NCBI RefSeq assembly: GCF_014639535.1
Contig: NZ_BMGA01000006.1
Coordinates: 186,001 to 250,000 of the forward strand
Reading direction: 5' to 3'
Source: Flavobacterium palustre
Lineage (GTDB): Bacteria > Bacteroidota > Bacteroidia > Flavobacteriales > Flavobacteriaceae
Length of the DNA: 64,000 nucleotides
Shown here: positions 41,706-55,506 of the stretch, one piece after another
Position numbering within the stretch: the first letter of the stretch is position 1
Layout: each line of letters opens with the position of its first letter
The notes under the pieces: generated by a model
Told to the model about the DNA's origin: nothing
Database searches by the model: none
What the model saw: only the letters and a program-made list of their open reading frames with translations
Translations under genes and position numbers: made by a program

Positions 41706-44700
41706 CTATTCTTCTTTTGTATTTTTTCCTATCCCATCAGAAATATTTTGATCCTGAATATACTGTGTAGGGGTTACTTTAAAAACTTCTTTAAAGGTTT
41801 TCGTAAAATAAGCTGTGGAATTAAAACCACAATTAAGAGCCACTTCTTTAATAGAAAATTGATTGGTCAATAACATTTCTGAAGCATATTTTAATCGAAT
41901 AGTTCTAATAAAATTGCTTGGATTTTGTCCTGTCAAAGAATTAATCTTTCTGTAAAACTGTGAGCGTCCCATTCCCAGATTTCCAATTAAATCATCCAAT
42001 GTAAAATCGATATTACTCACATTATCTACCACTACTTTTGTTGCTTTATCCAAAAAATGTTCGTCTAATGAGTTAATCGTAATTTCAGATGAAGCTACCA
42101 TTCCTCCAATTGCAGCAAAGCGCTCTCGGGATCTTTTTCTGGCTTCCAGTAAATTGTCTATTCGGGTTTTAAGTACCGCCATGTTAAATGGCTTAGAAAG
42201 ATAAGCATCGGCACCGGTTTGATAACCTTTTATCATATCTTCATCCAGATTTCGGGCAGTTAATAACAAAATAGGAATGTGACTGATTTCAAAATCGTTT
42301 TTAAGCTGATGACACAATTCAAAACCATCCATCTTTGGCATCATCACATCACTAATTACCATATTAGGCTGGTACTTTTTAATTTTCTCTAAACCTTCTA
42401 CTCCGTTAGTGGCTTCTTTTACCTGATAATATTCTTTTAATTCATTTTTAAGATGATTGCGAAGTACTTTATTATCTTCTACTATAAGCAATAAAGGTTT
42501 ATTATCTTTTTCATTTTGATTTAGTACAGTATCCGGTTTGTTGTTCTCGTCTGATATTGCAATTTCATATTCAGCCGATTGGATCGCATTCATTTCTTTT
42601 CCTTGTGTACTCCAATTATCGGACTGCTTTTGTTTCACAACTGCTTTTAATTCAGCTGGGAGCGTAATACAAAAAGTTGTCCCTTTTTTATACTGACTTT
42701 CTACAGTAATATTTCCTTTATGCAATTCAACCAGACTCTTAGTGTAATTTAAACCAATTCCTGTACCTGTTTTAGATGCATCAGCATGAAAAAAGCGCTG
42801 AAATACTTCTTTTAATTGTTTCTTTTTAAAACCAATTCCGGTATCGGTTACCTTAATTTGAATTCCTTTTACCTGAGTCTTCGGACTAAAAAACAACTTT
42901 TTATATTTCCTTTCCGATAATTGCACCTCAGATAATGAAAGGCTAATTATCCCATCATTGTCGGTGAATTTTATGGCATTCGACAATAAATTAGCCAGCA
43001 TTTTTTCAATTTTATCAGGATCAAACTGACCATAATATTCTTTTACAGTAGATTTAAAAACAAAACGAATGTTCTTCTTTTTGGCTAAATCTTCAAAAAG
43101 AAAAAAAGTATCCCTGGCAAAGCCTACTATATCCATATTTGAAAGTTCCAAACGGGATTTTCCCATATCCATTTTTCTTAAATCCAAAAGCTGATCGACT
43201 AAATACAATAATCGCTTACTGCTCTTCTGTATAATCAAAGCTGATTTTTTCACCTCTTCACCATCATTAAAATGCGATAAAATTTTCTCAACAGGATTTA
43301 AGATTAATGTGAGTGGAGTTCTGAATTCGTGAGAAACATTAATAAAAAATCGTAGTTTCATTTGGTCTAATTCATGCTCTTTTTCTTCGTTAATTTTATT
43401 GGTATAATATTCCAGTCCATACCATATCGAAGCAACTAAAAATGCAAAATACAACAGATAAGCCCACCATGTTCGCCAAAATGGCGGTAGTACACGTACT
43501 AGAACACTGGTTTTTCCGGCATTTTTCCATTGACCGTCTATAGAAGCCATAACTTCGAAAGTGTAAAGCCCCGGAGCCAGATTAGCGTAATTAGCAACTC
43601 TGTTATTATCGACATTTACATAATCATTATCCAGACCGCTCATTTTATAAGCATACTTTACCCTTTCCGGATTTTGATAATTTAAAGCTACAAAACTAAA
43701 AGAGATATATCCTTCGTTATACTTTAACTCAATTTCCTTGAGGCGTGACACTGAATCTTCAAAAAGTATACGGTCGTTTAATGTATCGCCTGCATTTACC
43801 CGCTTATTAAAAATCTTAAGTTCAGTTATTATAGGCTTCACTCTGTCTGAATTCAATGAAATATCATTTGGATAAAAAACATTGAATCCGTTAATCCCTC
43901 CAACTATAATTCGTCCGTCAAAAGTTTTAGCTATCGATTTACTCTGAAACTCTAATCCCTGTAATCCATCATGGACATTGAAATTTTTAATATTTTGGTT
44001 TTTAGTGTTTAATAATGACAAACCACTCTTAGTACTTATCCAAATATTTTTATTATTGTCTTCCTGTAAGCCTACTACTAAGTTATTAGGCAATCCATTC
44101 TTAGAAGAATAAGAATGCTTCAATTGCAAATTGGTATCCAACTGATACAATCCCATATCGGTACCTACCCAAATATTCCCTTTATAATCCTCGGTAATTT
44201 GATTGATCCGGTTACCCTGAATATTTTTAATTTTTACTTCTTCGAAATTAATTTTTAAAGGAATCCTCTTCTTCAAATCACCTAATTTCACATAACAAAG
44301 CCCCAATGAAGTCCCGACCCATAATCGGTTTTTAGAATCTACAAAAAGAGAAAAAACAAAATTACTGATTAAACTTTTGGAATTATTAATACTATTTTTA
44401 AACTGATAAAACCGCTCATTTTCAACATCAAACAAATTCAGTCCTGCTGTTGAAGTCCCCAACCACAATCGTTTTTGGTTATCTTTGGCAGCACACCAAA
44501 CTGTATTTTGTCCTATTGAAAAAGGATTATTTGGATTGTTTTCATATCGTTTTACATTACCGGAATTTGTATCAAATCGATTAAGACCTCCATCCCAGGT
44601 ACACACCCATAAATCATTGTTGTCGCCTTCTAACAGATATAGAATTTTATTGGAACTTAAAGAATTAGGATTCCCGGGAATTGCCTTAAAATGTTTGAAC

Positions 44701-45911
44701 GAACCATCTCTTGAATTAAACAAATCCAATCCTCCTCCGTCAGTACCAATCCATATTCGCTGTTTATTATCTTCTATAACCGATTGGGCAATTTTAGTAC
44801 TTATACTTTTATCACTATTAGGTTTATAAAAATAATGTCCAAAAGAAGACTTTGACAAAGCCAGTTTATTAATTCCTTTATTATAACTGGCAATCCAATA
44901 AATACCATTCTTATCTTCTAATACCTTTGAAGGCTGGTTATTGGGTAACGAAAAAGGATCATCCTGATTTTGCATAAGATGCTGAACCAAACCTTTATTT
45001 TTATCCAATAAATAAAGTCCGCTACCATCAGTCGCTGCCCATACCGTTCCTTTTTTATCCTGATACAAATGAAAAACAGGAATACTTTGATTAACAGGAG
45101 CAATCTTTTTGATCGCTTTTTTATTGGGATTAAATATAAAAAGATGCGACAAGTCGTTTCCTATCCAAAAATGCCCCTCCTTATCCAACAGAATCTGTTT
45201 TGGTAAATGATTCAAATATTGATTTGCTTCAAAAGCAATTTTAATTCTATCAAAATTATTGGTTTTAGGATTATATCGATGTAAATTATTTCCCCCTGTT
45301 CCTACCCAAATAGTTCCTTTTTTATCCTGAATAAGATTAGTTACATTATTATTATCTATGGATTTTATGTCTTTAGGATTACTTATATAACGAGTATATT
45401 GTAAAGTACTGAAATCAGGAGCATCGACAGAAGCCAAATCCAGTTGCAACAAACCATTCTTGGTTCCAACCCAAAGCAAATTTTTCTTTTTATCAAATAA
45501 GAGACTATTTATTTCTTCTCTTAGATTTAATCCCTCTGTTTTTTTCTTATAAAGATGGATTCTGTAAAACTTCTGTGATTTTTTATCAAAAACATTTAAC
45601 CCATTACTGGTTCCTACCCATAAATATCCCTTGCCATCCTGAGTAATCGCATTAATCCTGTTGTTACTAATGGAATGGATATCATTAATAATGGGCCTGT
45701 AAATTTCAAATTCGTAGCCATCGTATTTATTTAATCCATCAATTGTACCAAACCATAAAAAACCATCACTATCCTGAAAAATCTCCACACTGGTACTACT
45801 GGAAAGTCCTTTGTTTGTATCAAAGTTTTCAAATTTTAAATTGGAATATTGTGCATGACTTAATTGGCTGATAAACAATAACAGCATCCAAAAAATGATT
45901 GTTTTTTTCAT
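41706..45911 (-). CDS. Hybrid two-component system regulator (HTCS)
   Basis: I choose the ATG at 45911 (1401 residues), which starts with a signal sequence (MKKTIIFWMLLLFISQLSHAQ); the ATG at 45980 adds 23 unlikely residues. The periplasmic sensor is a two-propeller array of Reg_prop repeats (GLWVGTxxGLNxxD) to about 720, then a Y_Y_Y domain. A membrane helix lies near 815-837. Then come the histidine kinase (NVSHEFRTPL near 857; NLLSNAIKFTDNDG near 973), a receiver domain (phospho-acceptor in VISDVMMPKMDG near 1187) and a C-terminal AraC-type DNA-binding domain (about 1284-1390). It should sense an oligosaccharide of this locus and activate the 36-bp operator sites. Confidence 0.95.
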   Translation of the reverse strand: MKKTIIFWMLLLFISQLSHAQYSNLKFENFDTNKGLSSSTSVEIFQDSDGFLWFGTIDGLNKYDGYEFEIYRPIINDIHSISNNRINAITQDGKGYLWVGTSNGLNVFDKKSQKFYRIHLYKKKTEGLNLREEINSLLFDKKKNLLWVGTKNGLLQLDLASVDAPDFSTLQYTRYISNPKDIKSIDNNNVTNLIQDKKGTIWVGTGGNNLHRYNPKTNNFDRIKIAFEANQYLNHLPKQILLDKEGHFWIGNDLSHLFIFNPNKKAIKKIAPVNQSIPVFHLYQDKKGTVWAATDGSGLYLLDKNKGLVQHLMQNQDDPFSLPNNQPSKVLEDKNGIYWIASYNKGINKLALSKSSFGHYFYKPNSDKSISTKIAQSVIEDNKQRIWIGTDGGGLDLFNSRDGSFKHFKAIPGNPNSLSSNKILYLLEGDNNDLWVCTWDGGLNRFDTNSGNVKRYENNPNNPFSIGQNTVWCAAKDNQKRLWLGTSTAGLNLFDVENERFYQFKNSINNSKSLISNFVFSLFVDSKNRLWVGTSLGLCYVKLGDLKKRIPLKINFEEVKIKNIQGNRINQITEDYKGNIWVGTDMGLYQLDTNLQLKHSYSSKNGLPNNLVVGLQEDNNKNIWISTKSGLSLLNTKNQNIKNFNVHDGLQGLEFQSKSIAKTFDGRIIVGGINGFNVFYPNDISLNSDRVKPIITELKIFNKRVNAGDTLNDRILFEDSVSRLKEIELKYNEGYISFSFVALNYQNPERVKYAYKMSGLDNDYVNVDNNRVANYANLAPGLYTFEVMASIDGQWKNAGKTSVLVRVLPPFWRTWWAYLLYFAFLVASIWYGLEYYTNKINEEKEHELDQMKLRFFINVSHEFRTPLTLILNPVEKILSHFNDGEEVKKSALIIQKSSKRLLYLVDQLLDLRKMDMGKSRLELSNMDIVGFARDTFFLFEDLAKKKNIRFVFKSTVKEYYGQFDPDKIEKMLANLLSNAIKFTDNDGIISLSLSEVQLSERKYKKLFFSPKTQVKGIQIKVTDTGIGFKKKQLKEVFQRFFHADASKTGTGIGLNYTKSLVELHKGNITVESQYKKGTTFCITLPAELKAVVKQKQSDNWSTQGKEMNAIQSAEYEIAISDENNKPDTVLNQNEKDNKPLLLIVEDNKVLRNHLKNELKEYYQVKEATNGVEGLEKIKKYQPNMVISDVMMPKMDGFELCHQLKNDFEISHIPILLLTARNLDEDMIKGYQTGADAYLSKPFNMAVLKTRIDNLLEARKRSRERFAAIGGMVASSEITINSLDEHFLDKATKVVVDNVSNIDFTLDDLIGNLGMGRSQFYRKINSLTGQNPSNFIRTIRLKYASEMLLTNQFSIKEVALNCGFNSTAYFTKTFKEVFKVTPTQYIQDQNISDGIGKNTKEE

Positions 45912-45958
45912 TAATCCGGAATATTTAGATTGGTTTAGAGGGTAATTTTCGAAGACCT

Positions 45959-45966
45959 CAAATTTA
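45959..45966 (-). promoter_or_regulatory. Candidate -7 element of the HTCS gene
   Basis: On the - strand TAAATTTG matches TAnnTTTG and lies 48 bases before the ATG at 45911, which supports that start over 45980. No TTG is found at the expected -33 position, so the call is weak. Confidence 0.35.
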
Positions 45967-46104
45967 TAAATTAAAATCAAACAGGGAATATTTTTCTATA
46001 TTATAATTAAAATATGTTAAGATTGCAATAAAAACACAAAACCTAAGACCAAATAGTGATATTTTCATTTGATTCTGGTTTAACAATTACAATTTTCTAA
46101 CAAA

Positions 46105-46135
46105 AAACCCGATACTTTTAAACTGTATCGGGTTT
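46105..46135. terminator. Strong bidirectional terminator at the end of the xylan cluster
   Basis: A perfect 11-bp stem aaacccgatac/gtatcgggttt with a 9-base loop, A-rich to the left and T-rich to the right. It lies 330 bases after the last xylan-cluster gene (stop at 46465), with the decayed transposase in between, and about 125 bases before the HTCS promoter region. Confidence 0.85.
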
Positions 46136-46214
46136 GTTTCTAATGGTACATAATTACCAAATAATATTTTTGGTTTGAATCATCGCTTATTTCTTTAATA
46201 ATTTTTGAATCAAT

Positions 46215-46457
46215 TTAAGGTGAAAATTTACTATGTAAATACTTTGTGAGTTTAAAAAGAAAATCGATTTTTCTGACTCCTCTAATATTGACTTCTAAAA
46301 GCTTTTATTTCATCATTAAAAGATTTTTCATGCTTTTAATATTGTTTTTTGTGTTCATGAATTACATTTCAGCCGAAGCATTTGTACTTTGATTATCAAA
46401 ATAATTCAGGATTGATTGATAATTCAGGGGTATGGCATTGAGTAGGATATTGAAGTT
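46215..46457 (-). pseudogene. Decayed ISL3-type (ISAon1-like) transposase, C-terminal remnant
   Basis: Reading the - strand across frames gives the typical end of this transposase group. One frame reads YQSILNYFDNQSTNASAE; after about 40 extra bases another frame reads SFNDEIKAFRSQY, and a third reads RGVRKIDFLFKLTK before a stop. In intact relatives these three blocks are continuous (LNYFDNRSTNASAESFNAKIKAFRSQFRGVR...FLFRLT). At least two frameshifts, in-frame stops and a short insertion, bounded by tgaaa on both sides, show it is dead. No start codon or catalytic N-terminal part remains. The gap 45981-46464 holds this fragment and a terminator only. Confidence 0.8.
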
Positions 46458-46464
46458 TTTTTTG

Positions 46465-47205
46465 CTATTTTAAAACTTTAATTTTTATATCTTTAAAAAA
46501 CACCTCATTTCCATGATCCTGCAATAAAATATTACCCTTTGCTGCATTTCCAAAATTTGGCCAGTCTTTGTATTTACTATAAGCTACCAGAGCATTCCAC
46601 ATTTGATTATTTCGGGTATATTCCACAATTTTAACCCCATTTAACCAATGCTCAACTTTATCATTTTTTACTACAATTGTTGCTGTATTAAAATCGTCTT
46701 TATTAAACTTAAAATCTTTATCTCTCTTTGAAGTAATTAAATCATATAATGATCCAAGGGTACGATTGCCTCTCACACCATTTTTTGCATCAGGATGATT
46801 TTCATCGTCTAATATTTGAAACTCACAACCAATTGCCGATCCCGCTCCTTTATTCAAATCAGAGTCTACAAAGTATTTTATTCCACTATTAGCTCCTTTT
46901 GTTATTTTAAAATCAACTTTCAAAATGAAATTTTTATACTTCTTAACTGTAACAATATCACCTCCATTAGAGGATTCACCTCCATCTGTTGCATGCACTT
47001 TTAAACTCCCATTTACTATACTCCACCCTTTTGCCGGAAACGCATCCATTCGTGCTCCTCTCCATCCATTAGTAGTTTTTCCATCCCACAATAATTTCCA
47101 ACCTTCACTCACTTCTTTTGGGGTTAAAGTATTCGAATTGTCTTTTTGTGCCTGTAAAAGAAAAGTACTAAGTAAAATTATACTTGATAATAATATTTTT
47201 TTCAT
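46465..47205 (-). CDS. DUF1080 (3-keto-disaccharide hydrolase-like) secreted protein
   Basis: A 246-residue protein with a signal peptide (cleavage near LLQAQK) and a single concanavalin-like DUF1080 domain. Motifs are [16 protein letters not shown] near residue 35, the [22 protein letters not shown] strand, [11 protein letters not shown], and [16 protein letters not shown]1080 proteins bind or hydrolyse modified glycosides; some are 3-keto-glycoside hydrolases working with sugar oxidoreductases. The preceding gene is a Gfo/Idh/MocA oxidoreductase (33-base gap), which fits such a pair. It is the last gene of the long xylan cluster. Confidence 0.8.
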   Translation of the reverse strand: MKKILLSSIILLSTFLLQAQKDNSNTLTPKEVSEGWKLLWDGKTTNGWRGARMDAFPAKGWSIVNGSLKVHATDGGESSNGGDIVTVKKYKNFILKVDFKITKGANSGIKYFVDSDLNKGAGSAIGCEFQILDDENHPDAKNGVRGNRTLGSLYDLITSKRDKDFKFNKDDFNTATIVVKNDKVEHWLNGVKIVEYTRNNQMWNALVAYSKYKDWPNFGNAAKGNILLQDHGNEVFFKDIKIKVLK

Positions 47206-47238
47206 GATTTGATTTCTGTTATTATTTCTATTAAATCC

Positions 47239-48657
47239 TTATAGTTTGTAAAACTCTTCCCATCCTTTACGAGGAGGGACATCTGTTAATAAAGCATTAG
47301 CAAACGGATTATTGGTAATTGTTTTGGTATTTCTATCAAACTTAAGTGGTGTATTTAATCTTTGGGCAATTACTCCTAAAGAAAAAACCTGACTTAATGG
47401 TCCGAAAATTTCGAACGGTGATCTGGTTTTTTCCTTTCCTAAACAAGACAAAAGGAAATTAGCAAAATGATTAGAAGTACTTACAGGGACATTCGGTAAT
47501 TTTGATTGGATTTCCTTGGCTTTCTCACTTGGAATAATACTTAAAGTACTTCCATGAGTACCTCCCTTAAAAATAAGATCATCACTGTAAATTATTTTTC
47601 CGGGATTTAATTTGGCCTCCTGCAACTTTGCACCCGCGACTGTTGGAATATTAGGATTCAATTCTGAAGTACCGTAACCAGATGGCAAAGGAGGCATATT
47701 ATTTACCCCATCATACCATGTAATATTCATTGGTGGCATATTGCCTCTTTTAGGAAATTTAAATTGGATTGTGGAAGACATTGGAAAAAAATAATCATTA
47801 TGACCTTCAAGTTTTATTGGATTTACTTCATAAGGCAAACCTAAATCAAGAAATTCATGAGCAGTATCTAAAATATGAGCGCCCCAGTCTCCTAATGCTC
47901 CCATTCCGAAATCGTACCAACAACGCCAGTTACCCTGATGGTATTTATCACTATAATCGTGATAAGGTCTGGCCATCAACCAGGTGTTCCAATCCATTCC
48001 TTCGGGAATTGGCTGTCCTTCTGGAAGTTTATATATATTGGGATCCCAACCATGCCATCTTCGTGGCGAATTCATGTGAGCTACTACTTCAGTCACATTT
48101 TTAATAATCCCGGCTTCTTTCCATGCTTTAAACTGAAAATAGTTTGCCTCAGAATGTCCCTGATTACCCACTTGAGTTACTAAATTAGGATGCTTTCTGG
48201 CTGCCTGCATCATCAGTTCAATTTCATAGAATGTACATGCCATTGGTTTTTCAACATAAATATGTTTTCCTAAAGACAGCGCCAACATGCAAATAGGAAA
48301 ATGGGAATGATCAGGTGTACCTACCGAAACAGCTTCGATATCATTGGCTGCTTTATCAAACATTTCCCGAAAATCTTTAAATTGTTTTGCTTTTGGAAAC
48401 ATTGCCATAATTTCTTGTGTATGTTTAGCTCCCATATCGACATCACAAAGGGCTACAATTTCACACAAACCGGTAGCATACAAATCCTTAGCAATTTGCC
48501 CTCCTCGATTGCCAATACCTATTAAGGCTAACTTTACCTTTTCTTTTTCAACTTTTGAAACAGAACTTGCAAATAATGACGGAGCTATTGCAACTGTTGC
48601 TGAAGCTAACATTGCTTGCTTTATAAATTCACGTCTTGATTTCTCTCTTTTATTCAT
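47239..48657 (-). CDS. Gfo/Idh/MocA-family oxidoreductase with Tat signal
   Basis: A 472-residue protein that begins with a twin-arginine signal (SRREFIKQAML), so it is folded before export to the periplasm. The Rossmann fold GIGNRGGQIAKDL (about 45-57) and EKPMACTFYEIELMMQAARKH near residue 138 (the EKP motif) identify the family. C-terminal WRCWYDFGMGALGDWGAHILDTAHEFL is typical of the exported subgroup. These enzymes oxidise or epimerise sugars, sometimes through 3-keto intermediates. It lies between the CE1 esterases and DUF1080. Its substrate is unknown. Confidence 0.85.
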   Translation of the reverse strand: MNKREKSRREFIKQAMLASATVAIAPSLFASSVSKVEKEKVKLALIGIGNRGGQIAKDLYATGLCEIVALCDVDMGAKHTQEIMAMFPKAKQFKDFREMFDKAANDIEAVSVGTPDHSHFPICMLALSLGKHIYVEKPMACTFYEIELMMQAARKHPNLVTQVGNQGHSEANYFQFKAWKEAGIIKNVTEVVAHMNSPRRWHGWDPNIYKLPEGQPIPEGMDWNTWLMARPYHDYSDKYHQGNWRCWYDFGMGALGDWGAHILDTAHEFLDLGLPYEVNPIKLEGHNDYFFPMSSTIQFKFPKRGNMPPMNITWYDGVNNMPPLPSGYGTSELNPNIPTVAGAKLQEAKLNPGKIIYSDDLIFKGGTHGSTLSIIPSEKAKEIQSKLPNVPVSTSNHFANFLLSCLGKEKTRSPFEIFGPLSQVFSLGVIAQRLNTPLKFDRNTKTITNNPFANALLTDVPPRKGWEEFYKL

Positions 48658-48710
48658 ATTAAAATGGTGTTAAAAGCATTACTATTTTTTAGCTACTTAT
48701 TCTTGTTTCA

Positions 48711-49889
48711 CTACTGAAACAATAATGGTGCAAAAGCAAACAAATCGTGTCTCCAAACCGGCCAGCTATGTCCTCCAGGATATTCACTGTATCGGTATTT
48801 AATTCCCATTTGGTCGAATTTGCCCATCATGATTTTACAATTTTCAAAAGCAATATCCTCTTTTCCTCCCATTGAAATCCAAAATTCTTTCAAATTCGAA
48901 TTAATTTTTCCAACATTCTTTTTCATGAACTCATACTGTGGCTCTGATAAAGCGGAATTATTCGCCCACCAGCCTGAACTAAAAACACCCAGAGCAGAAA
49001 AAAGCTCTGAATTTTTAATTCCTGCGTATAGTGTTTGCAATCCTCCCATCGATAAACCTGCTAAAGCTCTGTTTTTGGCATCAGTTGCCACTCTAAAATT
49101 ACTTTCTACAAACGGAATTACTCCCATTTTTAACTCATTTTCGAAAGCCTTTAGTGCATTTTCATTAAAACCTGCTATTCCACCTGCATTTGGTAAATTG
49201 CCATCCAGCATTGCTATGACCATAGGTTTAACTTTGTTTTCTGCTATTAAATTATCTAAAATCAAATTAGCCTTTCCTTGAGTAGCCCATCCTCTCTGAT
49301 CTTCTCCACCTCCGTGTAATAGATATAAAACAGGATATTTTTCGGTAGCTTTTTCATAGCCCGGTGGAGTATAAACATACATTTCACGCCAGGAATTAGT
49401 TGCTTTTGAAAAATAGTGTTTGATTCTGATGTCGCCATGTGGTACATTGTTTAAAGCATAAAAATCTCCTTCCTTATTTGGAATTTCAATACCACTGGCC
49501 ATACGTCCCATTCCGTAAAATGTTTCGCTTGCCGGATCAGCAACTGCTACGCCATCAATTACCAAAGAATAATAATTGAATCCTTTATTGATAACATCAG
49601 TGGTTACTGTCCAAGTTCCATCTTCCCCTTTTGTCATATCGTATCTTTTACCTAAATCGATTTGGACTTTTGCTGCTTCTGGTGCTTTAATTTTAAAAAC
49701 AACCCGATTGTCTTGTAATATTTGCGGATACTTCGCATTGCGGATATTCGTTTGAGCGGGAACACCTAATAATTCCTGTTGGGTTTGACTTATCGAACCT
49801 TGAGCTTTTACTGTAGCAAAATTCAAAAAGAAAAACACTCCTACTGTTAAGCCAATATTGATGTTATGCAATTCTAAAAATTTACTCAT
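48711..49889 (-). CDS. CE1-family esterase with N-terminal CBM48-like domain, copy 1
   Basis: A 392-residue secreted protein (signal ending near VKAQG). Residues about 50-145 form an Ig/CBM48-like domain (VVFKIKAPEAAKVQIDLG, DGTWTVTTDVINKGFNYYSLVIDG). Residues about 155-392 are an esterase-D-like alpha/beta hydrolase: [17 protein letters not shown], nucleophile AGLSMGG near residue 275, acid in GGKED, and histidine in PGGHSWPVW. This layout is typical of bacterial feruloyl and acetyl-xylan esterases acting on arabinoxylan side chains. It is the fourth gene in a tandem CE1 series. Confidence 0.85.
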   Translation of the reverse strand: MSKFLELHNINIGLTVGVFFFLNFATVKAQGSISQTQQELLGVPAQTNIRNAKYPQILQDNRVVFKIKAPEAAKVQIDLGKRYDMTKGEDGTWTVTTDVINKGFNYYSLVIDGVAVADPASETFYGMGRMASGIEIPNKEGDFYALNNVPHGDIRIKHYFSKATNSWREMYVYTPPGYEKATEKYPVLYLLHGGGEDQRGWATQGKANLILDNLIAENKVKPMVIAMLDGNLPNAGGIAGFNENALKAFENELKMGVIPFVESNFRVATDAKNRALAGLSMGGLQTLYAGIKNSELFSALGVFSSGWWANNSALSEPQYEFMKKNVGKINSNLKEFWISMGGKEDIAFENCKIMMGKFDQMGIKYRYSEYPGGHSWPVWRHDLFAFAPLLFQ

Positions 49890-49933
49890 AATTGTTTTTT
49901 TTAGACCGTTGTTAATCCAATATCTGATTATTT

Positions 49934-52017
<2,084 letters not shown>

Positions 52018-52050
52018 TTTAAAATACTTTATTTGATTTACTAAAAAGAA

Positions 52051-53250
<1,200 letters not shown>

Positions 53251-54534
53251 TTAATGCACTTGTGGTGTGATTATTTTATAGTTTCCGCTTAAGTGCATCA
53301 AACTAAAAAGATACATCAAACCATCATAATAAGGGTCAAAATAACCATCCTCATAAGGTTCTAACTTCGCATTCCAAACAGCGTGTACAAAATCTAAACT
53401 TCCCTTTTCATCATTTATTAATGCTGTCGTTGCTGCAGTGGAAACTAACCCAATAGAATGTCTTAGTTTTTTCACTGGACCTGCTTGTAAAATAAATTCC
53501 GGTGTTGAACCGTCAAGATTGAATTGGTCCTCATAAGTATCCATACCTTTTGATCTTAGAAAATTTTGGAAACGGACAGCATATTCTTTCTGCCATTTTT
53601 TGTCCTTACCAAACCAAGCATAATCCATAGCAATATTCATAGGAACACGCCAGGAATCATATCGAAATCCTGCCGGCATCCAACGTGTAGGATGAGGCTC
53701 TCCACTAAATTCAGTATAATCGGAATTAAGCGCTGTTACAGGATGTGTTGCTCTATGAAAAAATACTCTTGAAGTATCTGCGCAGGCCTTATAAAATTCT
53801 TCATGACCATCTTTGGCATATTCCGACCAAACTTCATAAAAAGCAGGTAAATGATAGGATGGATCTGTCCAATTGTAACTATTTCCCTCAGGGACAAAAG
53901 TTATTTGTTTGTGTTCCGTATTGATAAGATTGTAAATATTTCCCGTCCCATCTTTTTTCCACATAGCGTCTAATATGCGTCTGGCTTCCTTGTAATAATT
54001 GATTCCTGTGTCATTTCCCCATTTATTAGAAGCAAATAAAAGACTGGTTATATAATACAATTCTCCATCAGATGCTGAACCCGGAGAATTTTGTTTCATT
54101 GTAACCGGATTGAAACTCCATGCAAAATAGCCTTCTCTTGGACCACTTTGATGCTGAAGATAGGTTTTTGAAAACCTCCAAATCCGGTCAAAAACATCTT
54201 TTTTATCCAGCTGGACAGCAACCATCATTCCGTATGACATACCTTCAGTTCTTGCATCCTTATTTTTTACATCAGACACATAAGCCATTGTATCTCCAAC
54301 AGTAAAATAAACACTATTAGGTCCTTCAAAAATATCATAATAGGCTTTTGAAAGTTTTTTGTCAATAGCTTCTTTTTTATATCCTGATTCTAAAAAAATA
54401 TTTCTGTATTTAATATTTTCGAATGTTCTCGTTGATTTTTTAGTTTGAGCAAAAAACATAGAAGAGAATAAAATTGCCGTTAAAAACAAACCTATTTTAT
54501 GAATATCTGGATATAAATACTTGTGGTTTTTCAT
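53251..54534 (-). CDS. GH8 xylanase or oligoxylanase
   Basis: A 427-residue secreted (alpha/alpha)6-barrel enzyme (signal ending near MFFAQ). The general acid Glu lies in ARTEGMSYGMM near residue 95, the conserved Asp in GSASDGELYY near 150, and the probable base Asp in GFRYDSWRVPMN near 290. GH8 includes endo-xylanases and reducing-end xylose-releasing exo-oligoxylanases. The loop that marks the exo type (Leu-His-Pro) is not clear; the sequence there reads LRHSIGL, so an endo mode is possible. It acts inverting on beta-1,4-xylan. Confidence 0.85.
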   Translation of the reverse strand: MKNHKYLYPDIHKIGLFLTAILFSSMFFAQTKKSTRTFENIKYRNIFLESGYKKEAIDKKLSKAYYDIFEGPNSVYFTVGDTMAYVSDVKNKDARTEGMSYGMMVAVQLDKKDVFDRIWRFSKTYLQHQSGPREGYFAWSFNPVTMKQNSPGSASDGELYYITSLLFASNKWGNDTGINYYKEARRILDAMWKKDGTGNIYNLINTEHKQITFVPEGNSYNWTDPSYHLPAFYEVWSEYAKDGHEEFYKACADTSRVFFHRATHPVTALNSDYTEFSGEPHPTRWMPAGFRYDSWRVPMNIAMDYAWFGKDKKWQKEYAVRFQNFLRSKGMDTYEDQFNLDGSTPEFILQAGPVKKLRHSIGLVSTAATTALINDEKGSLDFVHAVWNAKLEPYEDGYFDPYYDGLMYLFSLMHLSGNYKIITPQVH

Positions 54535-54606
54535 TCAATTAATTGGTTTATTTTGGTTGGTAATCAATAGTATTTTAATCTCTTTGTACTGCTGTTTTTC
54601 TTACTA

Positions 54607-55449
<843 letters not shown>

Positions 55450-55506
55450 CTATAATTTGTTATTTCAAAATTCTAATTTGTCGATAGCAAAAAACTAATA
55501 CTGTAG

